A DNA stretch of 64,000 nt from Streptomyces durmitorensis (GCF_023498005.1 NZ_CP097289.1:8432001-8496000), one strand, 5' to 3'; positions 44,362-55,735 are shown, counted from the first letter of the stretch. Numbers and translations: made by a program. The notes: generated by a model from the letters alone, not told the origin.

Positions 44362-44984
44362 CCGACCTCATCCTCGTACGCCACGGCGAATCCGCCTGGC
44401 ACGCGGAGAACCGCTACGCGGGACGCACCGACGTGCCCCTCACCCCGCACGGCCGCGAGCAGGCAGCCGCGCTCGCCGAGTGGGCCGTCACCGCGCGGCT
44501 CACGGCCGTCTGGAGCTCCCCGCTCTCCCGCGCCCGGCTCACGGCCGCCCCCGCCGCCGACGCCTGCGGCCTCACCGCGCGCGTCGACGAGCGGCTGTGC
44601 GAACTCGACTTCGGCCAGGGCGACGGCCTGACCAGGGACGAGATGCGACAGCGTTTCCCCGAGCAACTCGCGGCCTTCCTCGACGACCCGGTCGCCCACC
44701 ACCTCCCCGGCGGCGAGGACCCGCGCAAGGCCGCCGCACGCGCCGCCGACTGCCTGGCCGACATCGCCCGCGAACAGCCGAACGGCAGGGTCCTCCTCGT
44801 CGCCCACTCCACCCTCGTCCGGGTCACGCTCTGCCATCTCCTCGGCATTCCGCTCGCCGACTACCGCCGGGTCTTCCCCCAGCTGCTCAACGGCGCCCTC
44901 ACGGAGATCCGGATCGAGGACGGGCAGACCGCACTCCTGCGTCTCAACACCCCCGCGACGACCCGGATCCCCGACGTCCACTGA
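44358..44984 (+). CDS. Histidine phosphatase superfamily protein (GpmB/CobC-like)
   Basis: A 208-residue phosphatase. The RHG motif LVRHGESAWHAENRYAGRTD supplies the phospho-acceptor His; the second catalytic residues lie in DERLCELDFGQGDGLTRDEM (Glu) and LLVAHSTLVRVTLCHLLG (His). The GTG overlaps the kinase stop (GTGA). In this operon it probably dephosphorylates a sugar-phosphate or phosphoglycolate-like intermediate, which is unusual for a catabolic kinase operon. Confidence 0.9.
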   Translation: MTDLILVRHGESAWHAENRYAGRTDVPLTPHGREQAAALAEWAVTARLTAVWSSPLSRARLTAAPAADACGLTARVDERLCELDFGQGDGLTRDEMRQRFPEQLAAFLDDPVAHHLPGGEDPRKAAARAADCLADIAREQPNGRVLLVAHSTLVRVTLCHLLGIPLADYRRVFPQLLNGALTEIRIEDGQTALLRLNTPATTRIPDVH

Positions 44985-45032
44985 CCCACCGACCGGCCAC
45001 CCGCCCGCACCGCCTTCAGGAGACACCCGCCC

Positions 45033-46076
45033 ATGAGCACCACCGTCCTCGCCGCCGGCAACCACTTCATCCGCCCGAGCCTGTTCACCGAGGCCGTGCG
45101 AGCCGCCGCCGGGGAGCTGCCGCTGGACGTCCGCGAGCTCCAATTCCCCTGGCCGCACACGCCGTTCGGCCCGGTCGCCGAGGTCATCGAGGCGTCCGGC
45201 AGTGAGGACGAGATGATCGAGGCGCTCCAAGGCGTGCGGATCTGTGTCACCGAGCACGGCCCGCTCACCGAGCGCATCCTCGCCAACTGCCCCGATCTGA
45301 AGCTGTTCTGCACCAGCCGAGGCGGCCCGGTCAACGCCAACCTCGAAGCAGCGACCCGGCACGGCGTCGCCGTCTGCTATGCCCCAGGGCGCAACGCCAC
45401 CGCCACCGCGGAGCACACCCTCACCCTGCTGCTCGCCGCCGCCCGCGGCGTCGGCGACACCCACACCGACCTGCGCAAGGGCACCTGGCGCGGCGACTAC
45501 TACGACTACGACAACTGCGGCATCGAGATCGACGGCGCCACCGTCGGCCTGATCGGCTACGGCGCCATCGGCAGCCGCGTCGCCAAGGTCCTGCGCGCCC
45601 TGGGCGCCGAGGTCCTGGTGCACGACCCGTACGTACGCCCCGAGGCGCTGGCGGGCATCGCCGAACAGGTCTCCCTCGCCGAACTGCTCCGCCGCTCGCG
45701 CATCGTCTCCCTGCACGCCCGGGTCACCGACGAGACCAAGGGCATGATCGGCCGCGCGCAGATCTCCGCGATGCCCCGCGGCTCGATCATCGTCAACTGC
45801 GCCCGCGGCGCGCTGCTCGACTACGACGCGGTCTGCGACGCACTGGACTCGGGCCACCTCTCCGGCGCGGGCTTCGACGTCTTCCCCGAGGAGCCGCTGC
45901 CCGCCGGCTCCCGGCTGCTCACCGCACCCGGCGTCGTCCTCACCCCGCACATCGCGGGCGGCAGCCAGCAGGTCGCGCACAAGGCCGCGGACATCGTGGC
46001 CGCCGAGGTCGGCCGCTTCCTGCGCGGAGAGCCGCTGGAGCACTGCGCCAACCCCGAGGTGCTCAAGGCGGGTTGA
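45033..46076 (+). CDS. D-isomer-specific 2-hydroxyacid dehydrogenase
   Basis: A 347-residue NAD(P)-dependent dehydrogenase. The Rossmann motif is VGLIGYGAIGSRVAKVLRAL, and the catalytic triad is intact: Arg in NCARGALLDYDAV, Glu in DVFPEEPLP and His in LTPHIAGGS. Family members oxidise or reduce D-2-hydroxyacids such as phosphoglycerate, glyoxylate or erythronate-type acids. It follows the phosphatase by 48 bases with CAGGAGACACCCGCCC ahead of the ATG, so it closes the operon. Together with kinases and phosphatase this suggests a route ending in a 2-hydroxyacid or 2-oxoacid. Confidence 0.93.
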   Translation: MSTTVLAAGNHFIRPSLFTEAVRAAAGELPLDVRELQFPWPHTPFGPVAEVIEASGSEDEMIEALQGVRICVTEHGPLTERILANCPDLKLFCTSRGGPVNANLEAATRHGVAVCYAPGRNATATAEHTLTLLLAAARGVGDTHTDLRKGTWRGDYYDYDNCGIEIDGATVGLIGYGAIGSRVAKVLRALGAEVLVHDPYVRPEALAGIAEQVSLAELLRRSRIVSLHARVTDETKGMIGRAQISAMPRGSIIVNCARGALLDYDAVCDALDSGHLSGAGFDVFPEEPLPAGSRLLTAPGVVLTPHIAGGSQQVAHKAADIVAAEVGRFLRGEPLEHCANPEVLKAG

Positions 46077-46118
46077 GGCCACCGTCGGCGGCGTAGCCTG
46101 CGGTCAGGAGGTGGTTGT

Positions 46119-47053
46119 ATGCGCGAGGCATCCTCAACGGGGCGCCTGGGGGCGGGTGACCCGGGGCTCTTCGGTCCCTCGTCCGTGACCTGGCAGATGC
46201 ACGGCGACCCGATGATGTGGGTCGCCGGGATCCGCGCCCTGTACCTACAGGCTCTGCACCCTCGGGCGGTCCGTGGCGTCATGCAGAACTCCGACTTCCG
46301 CAAGGACGCCTGGGGCCGCCTCATGCGCACCGCGAGCTTCGTGGGCACCACCACGTACGGCACCACCGAGGTCGCCGAGCAGGCGGGCGCCCGAGTCCGC
46401 AAGATCCATACGATGCTCACGGCCACCGACCCCGACACGGGGGAGCGGTACGGCGTCGACGAGCCCGGCCTGCTGCTCTGGGTGCACTGCGCCGAGATCG
46501 ACTCCTATCTGCACGTGGCACGCCGGTCGGGGTTCCGGCTGACCGAGGCGCTCGCCGACCGGTATGTGGCCGAGCACCGGGAGAGCGCCCGCCTGGTCGG
46601 CCTCGACCCCGCCGACGTACCGGCATCGACCGCCGAACTCGCCGCGTACTTCGAGCGGGTCCGGCCCGAACTGGCCGCGGGACCCGAGGCGCGCGACGTC
46701 GACGACTTCCTCCAACGCCCGCCGACCCACCCCCTGTTGGTTCCGGCGCGCGCCCTGCTGTGGCGGCGCGTGGCGAATCTGGCGTACGCCTCGCTGCCGC
46801 CGTACGCCCACGAGCTGTACGGCAGGACGGCACCGCCGCCCGCCACCGTGACCCGGCGGCTCGTCACCACCGGCACCATCCTGCGCACCGTTCCCGCACG
46901 TCTACGCTGGCAACTTCCGCCGAAGCACATTCTGCGCGCCATGGCCAGACTCGGGCCCGGCGCCCGGCCTGCCCCGTACAAACTCGACAGGCGGGCAGCC
47001 ATACTGGACGGGCCGGGGAGGGCAGAGCGAGGCAACGGGGGCGACGGCGGGAG

Positions 47054-47072
<19 letters not shown>
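46119..47072 (+). CDS. Oxygenase MpaB family (DUF2236) protein
   Basis: A 317-residue protein of the DUF2236/MpaB family, heme b proteins that include latex-clearing protein and the mycophenolic acid oxygenase. Typical segments are PSSVTWQMHGDPMMWVAGIR, ALYLQALHPRAVRGVMQNS, DAWGRLMRTASFVGTTTYGT and LLLWVHCAEIDSYLHVARRS, whose His residues are candidate heme ligands. The C-terminus is Gly/Arg-rich. The ATG is preceded by CAGGAGGTGGTT. Its end overlaps the kinase gene by 19 bases. Substrate unknown. Confidence 0.88.
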
Positions 47073-49291
<2,219 letters not shown>

Positions 49292-49359
49292 CTCGCGGGG
49301 CGCGTCGAGCGGTGCCGTTGTGCTACGGCGTGCGGGGCGTCTGCGGGCGCGCTGAGGCT

Positions 49360-49392
49360 GGTCGCGCAGTTCCCCGCGCCCCTTCGGGGCGC
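49360..49392 (+). repeat. 33-bp hairpin repeat, copy 1
   Basis: GGTCGCGCAGTTCCCCGCGC followed by a GCGCCCC-TTC-GGGGCGC stem. An exact reverse-complement copy lies at 55703-55735. This motif is frequent in Streptomyces intergenic DNA and may act as terminator or repeated extragenic element. Confidence 0.85.
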
Positions 49393-49411
49393 TCTCGTGT
49401 TACCAAGGTCT

Positions 49412-50962
49412 ATGCCTCCTCGCGATCGATACGACGCCGTCATCGTCGGCGGTGGTCACAACGGACTCGTCGCCGCCGCCTATCTCGCCCGCGCCGGACG
49501 CTCCGTCCTGCTCCTGGAGCGGCTCTCCGGCACCGGCGGCGCCGCGGTGTCCAGCCGGCCCTTCGCCGGAGTGGACGCCCGGCTCTCGCGCTACTCGTAC
49601 CTGGTCAGTCTCCTGCCGCGGAAGATCGTGCGGGACCTCGACCTGGACTTCCGGGTGCGCACCCGCACCGTCTCCTCCTACACCCCGACCGAGCGTGAGG
49701 GGCAGCCCGCCGGGCTGCTCGTCGGCGGGGGCGACGCGCGGACCAGGGACGCGTTCGAGCGGCTCACCGGCGGTCCGCGGGAGTACGAGGCGTGGCGTGC
49801 GTTCTACGCCATGACCGGGCAGGTCGCCAAGGAGGTGTTCCCCACGCTCACCGAACCGCTGCCCACGCGCGAGGCACTGCGCGAGCGGGTCGGTGACGAA
49901 GCCGCCTGGCGGGCGCTCTTCGAGGAGCCCATCGGCGCCGCCATCGAGGAGCGGTTCGACGACGACCTGGTGCGCGGGGTGGTGCTCACCGACGCCCTCA
50001 TCGGGACGTTCGCCGACGCCCACGACCCCTCCCTGCGCCAGAACCGCTGCTTCCTCTACCACGTCATCGGCGGCGGCACCGGCGACTGGAACGTGCCCGT
50101 CGGCGGCATGGGCGCGCTCACCGGCGCCCTGGCCGCCGCGGCCAGGGCGGCGGGCGCCGAGCTCGCCACGGACCACGAGGTCACCCGGATCGAGTCGGAC
50201 GGACAGACGGCCGAGGTCACCTACCGCACGCCCGAGCGCGAAGCCACCGTCGCCGCCCGGCACGTCCTGGTCAACGCCTCACCGCAGGAGCTCGCCGCCC
50301 TCGTCGGCGACACCGCGCCCACCCCGGCCGAAGGTGCCCAGCTCAAGGTCAACATGCTGCTCGAACGGCTGCCGAGGCTGCGCGACACGTCGGTCGACCC
50401 GCACGAGGCCTTCGCCGGGACCTTCCACATCGGCGAGGGATACGGGGAGTTGGCGACCGCCTACGCGCAGGCCGCGGCCGGTGAGCTGCCCGCCGCGCCG
50501 CCGTCCGAGATCTACTGCCACTCCCTCACGGACCCCAGCATCCTCGCCCCCGACCTGGTCGAGCGCGGTTTCCAGACGCTGACCCTCTTCGGACTCCACA
50601 CGCCCGCGCGTCTCTTCGCCCACGACAACGACGCCGTACGGGCCGAACTCCTGAAGTCGACCCTGGCGCAGCTGGACGCGCACCTGGCCGAGCCGCTCGC
50701 CGACTGCCTGGCCACCGACGCCGAAGGGCGCCCCTGCATCGAGGCCAAGACGCCGCTCGACCTGGAGCGCGACCTGCGGCTGCCCGGCGGCAACATCTTC
50801 CACCGCGACCTCGCCTTCCCCTACGCCCAGGAGGGCACCGGCCGCTGGGGCGTGGAGACACGGCACGCGAACGTCCTGCTCTGCGGCGCGGGTGCCGTGC
50901 GCGGCGGCGGGGTCAGCGGCATCCCCGGGCACAACGCGGCGATGGCGGCCCTGGGGGAGTAG
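49412..50962 (+). CDS. FAD-dependent oxidoreductase, phytoene desaturase-like
   Basis: A 516-residue flavoprotein. The N-terminal dinucleotide fold is AVIVGGGHNGLVAAAYLARA, with VLLLERLSGTGGAAVSS next, and the C-terminus shows the FAD-closing GIPGHNAAMAALGE and VLLCGAGAVRGGGVSGIPG. The middle region carries GGGTGDWNVPVGGMGALTGAL. Homologues include carotenoid desaturases, amine-oxidase-type and fatty-acid saturases; no other carotenoid genes are near, so substrate is open. The start ATG was chosen over an upstream GTG five codons earlier that has no clearer ribosome site. Confidence 0.88.
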   Translation: MPPRDRYDAVIVGGGHNGLVAAAYLARAGRSVLLLERLSGTGGAAVSSRPFAGVDARLSRYSYLVSLLPRKIVRDLDLDFRVRTRTVSSYTPTEREGQPAGLLVGGGDARTRDAFERLTGGPREYEAWRAFYAMTGQVAKEVFPTLTEPLPTREALRERVGDEAAWRALFEEPIGAAIEERFDDDLVRGVVLTDALIGTFADAHDPSLRQNRCFLYHVIGGGTGDWNVPVGGMGALTGALAAAARAAGAELATDHEVTRIESDGQTAEVTYRTPEREATVAARHVLVNASPQELAALVGDTAPTPAEGAQLKVNMLLERLPRLRDTSVDPHEAFAGTFHIGEGYGELATAYAQAAAGELPAAPPSEIYCHSLTDPSILAPDLVERGFQTLTLFGLHTPARLFAHDNDAVRAELLKSTLAQLDAHLAEPLADCLATDAEGRPCIEAKTPLDLERDLRLPGGNIFHRDLAFPYAQEGTGRWGVETRHANVLLCGAGAVRGGGVSGIPGHNAAMAALGE

Positions 50963-51020
50963 GGGCCAGGGCCCGACGGTGGGGGGCGGGCAGGCTCCGG
51001 GGCCCGCCCGCCCCCGCCCC

Positions 51021-52826
51021 TCAGTCGGCCGAAGGGGCCCACCCCACCGCCTCGATGCGTGCCGCGTCGTCGGGCCGTGCCTCGTCGAACGCCGTACGGG
51101 CGCCGTCCTCGACCCGCAGCCCGTCGGCGTACGCACCGCGCCCCACGTAGAGCTGGTCCGTCGCGTACCGCCAGCGCAGCCGCACCCCCTCGCCCCGCAG
51201 CTCCGAGAGGTCCGCGGTCAACTGGTGCCAGACGCGCCCCGACCAGCCCGAAGCCGTGCCGTCGGGGTGCTGCCGAGGGTCCGACCCCTTGCGCTCCGTC
51301 GTGAACGGCACCGGCTGCCACGTCGCGCCGTCGTCGCGCGAGGCCTCCAGCGCCAGCACGTCCGATCCCGGCTCGGTGTCCCACCACAGCGCGCACCGCA
51401 GCCGCGCCCGGTCCGTGGTGAGGGTGAGCGGCGGCAGGGTCAGGGTGGCCGACGTCGCGTTCGCCATGCCGGAGAACCACGCGGTGCGCCCGTGTGCGGG
51501 ACGTACCGGAACGGCGCGTGCCATGCGGTTCGCCGCCGCCACCCGGGGGGCGGAACCGGAGCGCCAACTGCGCACCGGGTGAACCGAGTTGCCGAGGACC
51601 ACGAGGAAGGAGTCGGTCGTCGGGTCGAGGACCAGGGACGTGCCGGTGAATCCCGTGTGGCCCGCGGTGCGCGGCGTCGCCATCGCGCCCATGTACCAGT
51701 GCTGGTAGAGCTCGAAGCCCAGGCCGTGCTCGTCGCCGGGGAAGCCGGTGTTGAAGTCGGTGAACATCAGCTTCACGGACTCGGCGGAGAGGATGCGGGA
51801 GCGGCCGTAGGCCCCGCCGTTGAGCAGCGTACGGCCGAGGATCGCGAGGTCCCAGGCGCAGGAGAAGACGCCCGCGTGCCCGGCGACCCCGCCGAGGCCG
51901 AAGGCGTTCTCGTCGTGCACCTCGCCCCACACCATGCCGCGGTCGAGGCCCGACCACGGCAGGCGGGCGTCCTCGGTGGCGGCGATCTTCGGCTGCCAGG
52001 ACGCGGGCGGGTTGAAGCGCGTGCGGTGCATCCCGAGCGGAGCAGTGATCTCGTCGTGGAGCAGTGCGTCCAACTGACGACCCGTGATCTCTTCGAGGAC
52101 CAGTTGGAGCGAGATCAGGTTCAGGTCCGAGTAGAGGTACTTGGTGCCGGGCGGGTTGAGGGGTGCCTCGTTCCAGATGAGGCGCAGCTGACCCTCGCGC
52201 GTGGGCTCCTTGAAGAGCGGGATCCAGGCACGGAAGCCCGAGGTGTGGGTGAGGAGCTGGCGGATGGTGACGTCCTGCTTGCCCGCGCCCCCGAAATCGG
52301 GGAGGTACGAGGCGACCTTCGCCTCGAGCTCCAGCTTGCCGCGCTCGATCTGCTGCACCGCGAGCAGCGAGGTGAACAGTTTGGAGACGGAGGCGAGGTC
52401 GAAGACCGTGTCCTTGGCCATCGTGATCTGCCGGTCGGCGGGCAGCTCGACGCCGGTGTCGGTCTTCTCGTCGTACGCCGCGTAGCGCACCGCCTTGCCG
52501 ATGGGCTGGTGCAGGGCGACCGTGCCGCCGCGGCCCGCGAGCAGGACGGCGCCCGCGTACCAGGGGTGCTTGGGTGATGGGCCGAGGAACTGCTCGGCGT
52601 CGGCGACCAGTTGCCGCAGATGTCCGGCGAGCAGCCCGGCCCGCTCGGGGGTGCCGGGCCGCAGCGTCGGATGCCCGCCGCCGGCCGCGGAGTCCGCTGC
52701 CGCCGCGGGGCCCGCGGGGAACGGCACGAGCGCCAGCGCACCGCCCAACGCCACGGCCCGCGCCCCCAGTTGGCGTCGGCTGAGACCGCCGCCCGCTCTG
52801 TCCGCCGCCCCGCTGTCCTCGGCCAT
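51021..52826 (-). CDS. Secreted serine hydrolase (class C beta-lactamase family) with C-terminal beta domain
   Basis: A 601-residue exported protein. A Tat signal (SRRQLGARAVALGGALALVP) ends near residue 44. The beta-lactamase/transpeptidase domain (about 55-420) has the SxxK motif LASVSKLF, the YxN-type YSDLN, and AGHTGFTGTS. Residues about 430-600 form a second beta-rich unit (LRCALWWDTEPGSDVLALEA, RWRYATDQLYVGRGAYADG), like the immune inhibitor A/MAM-type domains. The ATG has CAGGAGGGGGCACGGTC ahead. Upstream DNA has TGAAA...TTTC motifs typical of RpiR/MurR operators, which fits a peptidoglycan-related role. Confidence 0.9.
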   Translation of the reverse strand: MAEDSGAADRAGGGLSRRQLGARAVALGGALALVPFPAGPAAAADSAAGGGHPTLRPGTPERAGLLAGHLRQLVADAEQFLGPSPKHPWYAGAVLLAGRGGTVALHQPIGKAVRYAAYDEKTDTGVELPADRQITMAKDTVFDLASVSKLFTSLLAVQQIERGKLELEAKVASYLPDFGGAGKQDVTIRQLLTHTSGFRAWIPLFKEPTREGQLRLIWNEAPLNPPGTKYLYSDLNLISLQLVLEEITGRQLDALLHDEITAPLGMHRTRFNPPASWQPKIAATEDARLPWSGLDRGMVWGEVHDENAFGLGGVAGHAGVFSCAWDLAILGRTLLNGGAYGRSRILSAESVKLMFTDFNTGFPGDEHGLGFELYQHWYMGAMATPRTAGHTGFTGTSLVLDPTTDSFLVVLGNSVHPVRSWRSGSAPRVAAANRMARAVPVRPAHGRTAWFSGMANATSATLTLPPLTLTTDRARLRCALWWDTEPGSDVLALEASRDDGATWQPVPFTTERKGSDPRQHPDGTASGWSGRVWHQLTADLSELRGEGVRLRWRYATDQLYVGRGAYADGLRVEDGARTAFDEARPDDAARIEAVGWAPSAD

Positions 52827-52857
52827 GACCGTGCCCCCTCCTGAAACTCTCCAGAGC

Positions 52858-52900
52858 TGAAATTATCTTTCGGGATCACAAGAGACTGCTGAAACTTTCA
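52858..52900. promoter_or_regulatory. TGAAA/TTTC operator-like repeats
   Basis: TGAAATTATCTTTC (52858-52871) and the perfect palindrome TGAAACTTTCA (52890-52900) lie in an AT-rich patch upstream of the serine hydrolase and divergent from the nitronate monooxygenase. RpiR/MurR-family regulators bind TGAAA-(N)-TTTCA type sites. No such regulator is nearby. Confidence 0.45.
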
Positions 52901-53001
52901 TGTCACCGCCGGGCCCTGTCAACCGAGGGCGCCCGGCAAAGATCTGACACTGCATCAGAAAATCTCTTCCGTCGTCCGGACGGCTGCGGCATCCTGCGGC
53001 C

Positions 53002-54105
53002 ATGCAGACAGATCTGAGCAGGAAACTGGGGATCGAGCACGCCATCTTCGGCTTCACGCCCTTCCCGGCGGTGGCGGCCGCCATCAGCAGGGCGGGCGGA
53101 TTCGGTGTGCTCGGCGCGGTCCGCTACACGGCTCCCGACGAGCTGGCCCGGGATCTCGACTGGATGCAGGAGCACGTCGACGACCGGCCCTACGGCCTTG
53201 ACGTCGTGATGCCCGCGAAGAAGGTCGAGGGGGTGAGCGAGGCCGACGTCGAGGCGATGATCCCCGAAGGGCACCGGCAGTTCGTCAAGGACACCCTCGG
53301 CAAGTACGGCGTACCCGAGCTCGCCGAGGGCGAGGCGTCGGGCTGGCGCATCACCGGGTGGATGGAGCAGGTCGCCCGCAATCAGCTCGACGTCGCCTTC
53401 GACTACCCGATCAAGCTGCTCGCCAACGCGCTCGGCTCACCGCCCGCCGACGTCATCAAGCGCGCCCACGACCACGACGTACTCGTGGCCGCCCTGGCGG
53501 GCAGCGCACGGCACGCGGGCAAGCACGCGGAGGCGGGCATCGACATCGTCGTCGCGCAGGGCTACGAGGCGGGCGGCCACACCGGCGAGATCGCCTCCAT
53601 GGTCCTGACGCCGGAAGCCGTCGAGGCCGTCGCGCCGCTGCCGGTCCTCGCGGCCGGCGGCATCGGCAGCGGGGAGCAGATCGCGGCCGCGTTCGCGCTC
53701 GGCGCGCAGGGCGTGTGGCTCGGCTCCCTCTGGCTCACCACGACGGAGGCCGACCTGCATTCGCGGGCGCTCACCGAGAAGCTCCTGGCGGCGGGTTCGG
53801 GCGACACGGTCCGCTCGCGCGCCCTCACGGGCAAGCCCGCACGCCAGCTGCGCACCGAGTGGACCGATGCCTGGGACGACCCGGCAGGGCCCGGCACGCT
53901 GCCCATGCCCCTGCAAGGGCTCCTGGTCGCGGAGGCGGTCTCACGCATCCAGAAGCACGAGGTCCAGGCGCTGCTCGGCACACCCGTCGGGCAGATCGTC
54001 GGCCGGATGAACAGCGAACGCAGCGTCCAGGCCGTCTTCGACGAGCTGACCCGCGGTTTCGAGCGCGCCATCGACCGCGTGAACCGCGTCGCCGGACGCG
54101 GCTGA
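53002..54105 (+). CDS. Nitronate monooxygenase family (2-nitropropane dioxygenase) flavoprotein
   Basis: A 367-residue FMN TIM-barrel protein. It begins HAIFGFTPFPAVAAAISRAG and has the FMN and catalytic region IDIVVAQGYEAGGHTGEIA with its catalytic-like His, then VLAAGGIGSGEQIAAAFALG. The family includes nitronate oxidases, FabK-like reductases and IpdC of steroid C/D-ring degradation. It is 24 bases before an acyl-CoA ligase gene, and an NMO-FadD pair is common in actinobacterial lipid or steroid pathways. Substrate unknown. Confidence 0.9.
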   Translation: MQTDLSRKLGIEHAIFGFTPFPAVAAAISRAGGFGVLGAVRYTAPDELARDLDWMQEHVDDRPYGLDVVMPAKKVEGVSEADVEAMIPEGHRQFVKDTLGKYGVPELAEGEASGWRITGWMEQVARNQLDVAFDYPIKLLANALGSPPADVIKRAHDHDVLVAALAGSARHAGKHAEAGIDIVVAQGYEAGGHTGEIASMVLTPEAVEAVAPLPVLAAGGIGSGEQIAAAFALGAQGVWLGSLWLTTTEADLHSRALTEKLLAAGSGDTVRSRALTGKPARQLRTEWTDAWDDPAGPGTLPMPLQGLLVAEAVSRIQKHEVQALLGTPVGQIVGRMNSERSVQAVFDELTRGFERAIDRVNRVAGRG

Positions 54106-54129
54106 CGAGACGACGGAGGAGAGGTCCCC

Positions 54130-55695
54130 ATGAGCAGCACGCCGAGCAGCATGCCCCCCAACGGCTTCTGGGCGCAGGCCCAGGCCGACCCGGACCGTGC
54201 GGTCCTGATCGCACCCGACGGAGAGGAGTGGACCGCGCGGCGCCTGCACGCGGCGACGAATCGACTCGTCCACGGGCTGCGCGCCGCGGGCCTGGAGCGC
54301 GGCGACGCCTTCGCCGTCGTGCTGCCCAACGGCGTCGAGTTCCTCACCGCGTATCTCGCGGCCTCGCAGGCCGGTCTCTATCTCGTCCCGGTCAACCACC
54401 ACCTGGTGGGACCCGAGATCGCCTGGATCGTCGCCGACTCCGGTGCGAAGGTGCTCGTCGCGCACGAGCGGTTCGCGCAGGCGGCGACCCACGCCGCCGA
54501 CGAGGCGAAGCTCCCGGCCACGCACCGGTACGCCGTGGGCGAGGTGGCAGGCTTCCGTCCGTACGCCGAACTCCTCGCCGGACAGCCGGAGTCCGTGCCG
54601 GACGACCGCACGCTCGGCTGGGTCATGAACTACACGTCGGGCACGACGGGACGCCCGCGCGGCATCCGCCGCCCGCTGTCCGGCAAGCTCCCCGAGGAGT
54701 CGTACCTCGGAGGCTTCCTCGGCATCTTCGGCGTCAAGCCCTTCGACGGCAATGTGCACCTGGTCTGCTCGCCGCTCTACCACACCGCGGTCCTCCAATT
54801 CGCGGGCGCCGCCCTGCACATAGGCCACCCCCTGGTCCTGATGGACAAGTGGACCCCGGAGGAGATGCTCCGCCTGATCGATACGTACAAGTGCACGCAC
54901 ACCCACATGGTGCCGACCCAGTTCCACCGCCTCCTCGCCCTGCCGGACGCGACGAAGGCCGCGTGCGACGTGTCGTCGATGCGTCACGCCATCCACGGCG
55001 CCGCGCCCTGCCCCGACCACGTCAAGCGGGCGATGATCGAGTGGTGGGGCGAGTGCGTCGAGGAGTACTACGCGGCCAGCGAGGGCGGTGGCGCGTTCGC
55101 CACCGCGCAGGACTGGCTGAAGCGGCCCGGCACCGTCGGCAAGGCCTGGCCCATCAGCGAACTGGCCGTCTTCGACGACGACGGCAACCGGCTGCCGCCG
55201 GGTGAACTCGGCACCGTCTACATGAAGATGAGCACCGGCGGATTCTCCTACCACAAGGACGAGTCCAAGACGAAGAAGAACCGCATCGGCGACTTCTTCA
55301 CCGTCGGCGACCTCGGCCTCCTGGACGAGGACGGCTACCTCTACCTCCGCGACCGCAAGATCGACATGATCATCTCGGGCGGGGTTAACATCTACCCCGC
55401 AGAGATCGAGTCCGCGCTGCTCACCCACCCCGCCGTCGCGGACGCCGCGGCGTTCGGCATCCCGCACGACGAGTGGGGCGAGCAGGTCAAGGCGGTCGTG
55501 GAGGTGGCGGACGGCCACACGGCGGGCGACGCCCTGGCCGCGGACATCCTGGGCCACTGCGAGCGCCAACTCGCGGGCTACAAAAGGCCGAAGAGCGTCG
55601 ACTTCATCGAGGTCATGCCCCGCGACCCGAACGGAAAGCTCTACAAGCGACGGCTGCGCGAGCCGTACTGGGAGGGCCGGGAGCGCGCGCTCTGA
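54130..55695 (+). CDS. Acyl-CoA synthetase (FadD type, AMP-forming)
   Basis: A 521-residue ANL-superfamily enzyme that activates a carboxylic acid to its CoA thioester through an acyl-AMP. Motifs: P-loop YTSGTTGRPRGIRR, adenylate motif EYYAASEGGG, hinge LRDRKIDMIISGGVNIYP, and the catalytic Lys in RDPNGKLYKRRLR. It overlaps none of its neighbours but is 24 bases behind the monooxygenase gene with GACGGAGGAGAGGTCCCC before the ATG, so they are co-transcribed. The acyl chain is not readable. Confidence 0.93.
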   Translation: MSSTPSSMPPNGFWAQAQADPDRAVLIAPDGEEWTARRLHAATNRLVHGLRAAGLERGDAFAVVLPNGVEFLTAYLAASQAGLYLVPVNHHLVGPEIAWIVADSGAKVLVAHERFAQAATHAADEAKLPATHRYAVGEVAGFRPYAELLAGQPESVPDDRTLGWVMNYTSGTTGRPRGIRRPLSGKLPEESYLGGFLGIFGVKPFDGNVHLVCSPLYHTAVLQFAGAALHIGHPLVLMDKWTPEEMLRLIDTYKCTHTHMVPTQFHRLLALPDATKAACDVSSMRHAIHGAAPCPDHVKRAMIEWWGECVEEYYAASEGGGAFATAQDWLKRPGTVGKAWPISELAVFDDDGNRLPPGELGTVYMKMSTGGFSYHKDESKTKKNRIGDFFTVGDLGLLDEDGYLYLRDRKIDMIISGGVNIYPAEIESALLTHPAVADAAAFGIPHDEWGEQVKAVVEVADGHTAGDALAADILGHCERQLAGYKRPKSVDFIEVMPRDPNGKLYKRRLREPYWEGRERAL

Positions 55696-55702
55696 GCGGC
55701 CG

Positions 55703-55735
55703 GCGCCCCGAAGGGGCGCGGGGAACTGCGCGACC
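55703..55735 (-). repeat. 33-bp hairpin repeat, copy 2 (inverted)
   Basis: Exact reverse complement of the copy at 49360-49392, including the GCGCCCC-GAA-GGGGCGC stem, directly after the acyl-CoA synthetase stop where it could terminate transcription. Similarity extends a few bases beyond the 33 with one mismatch. Confidence 0.85.

Noticed and set aside
49412..50962. Carotenoid gene cluster
   Set aside because: The FAD protein resembles phytoene desaturases, but crtB, crtE and other crt genes are absent nearby.
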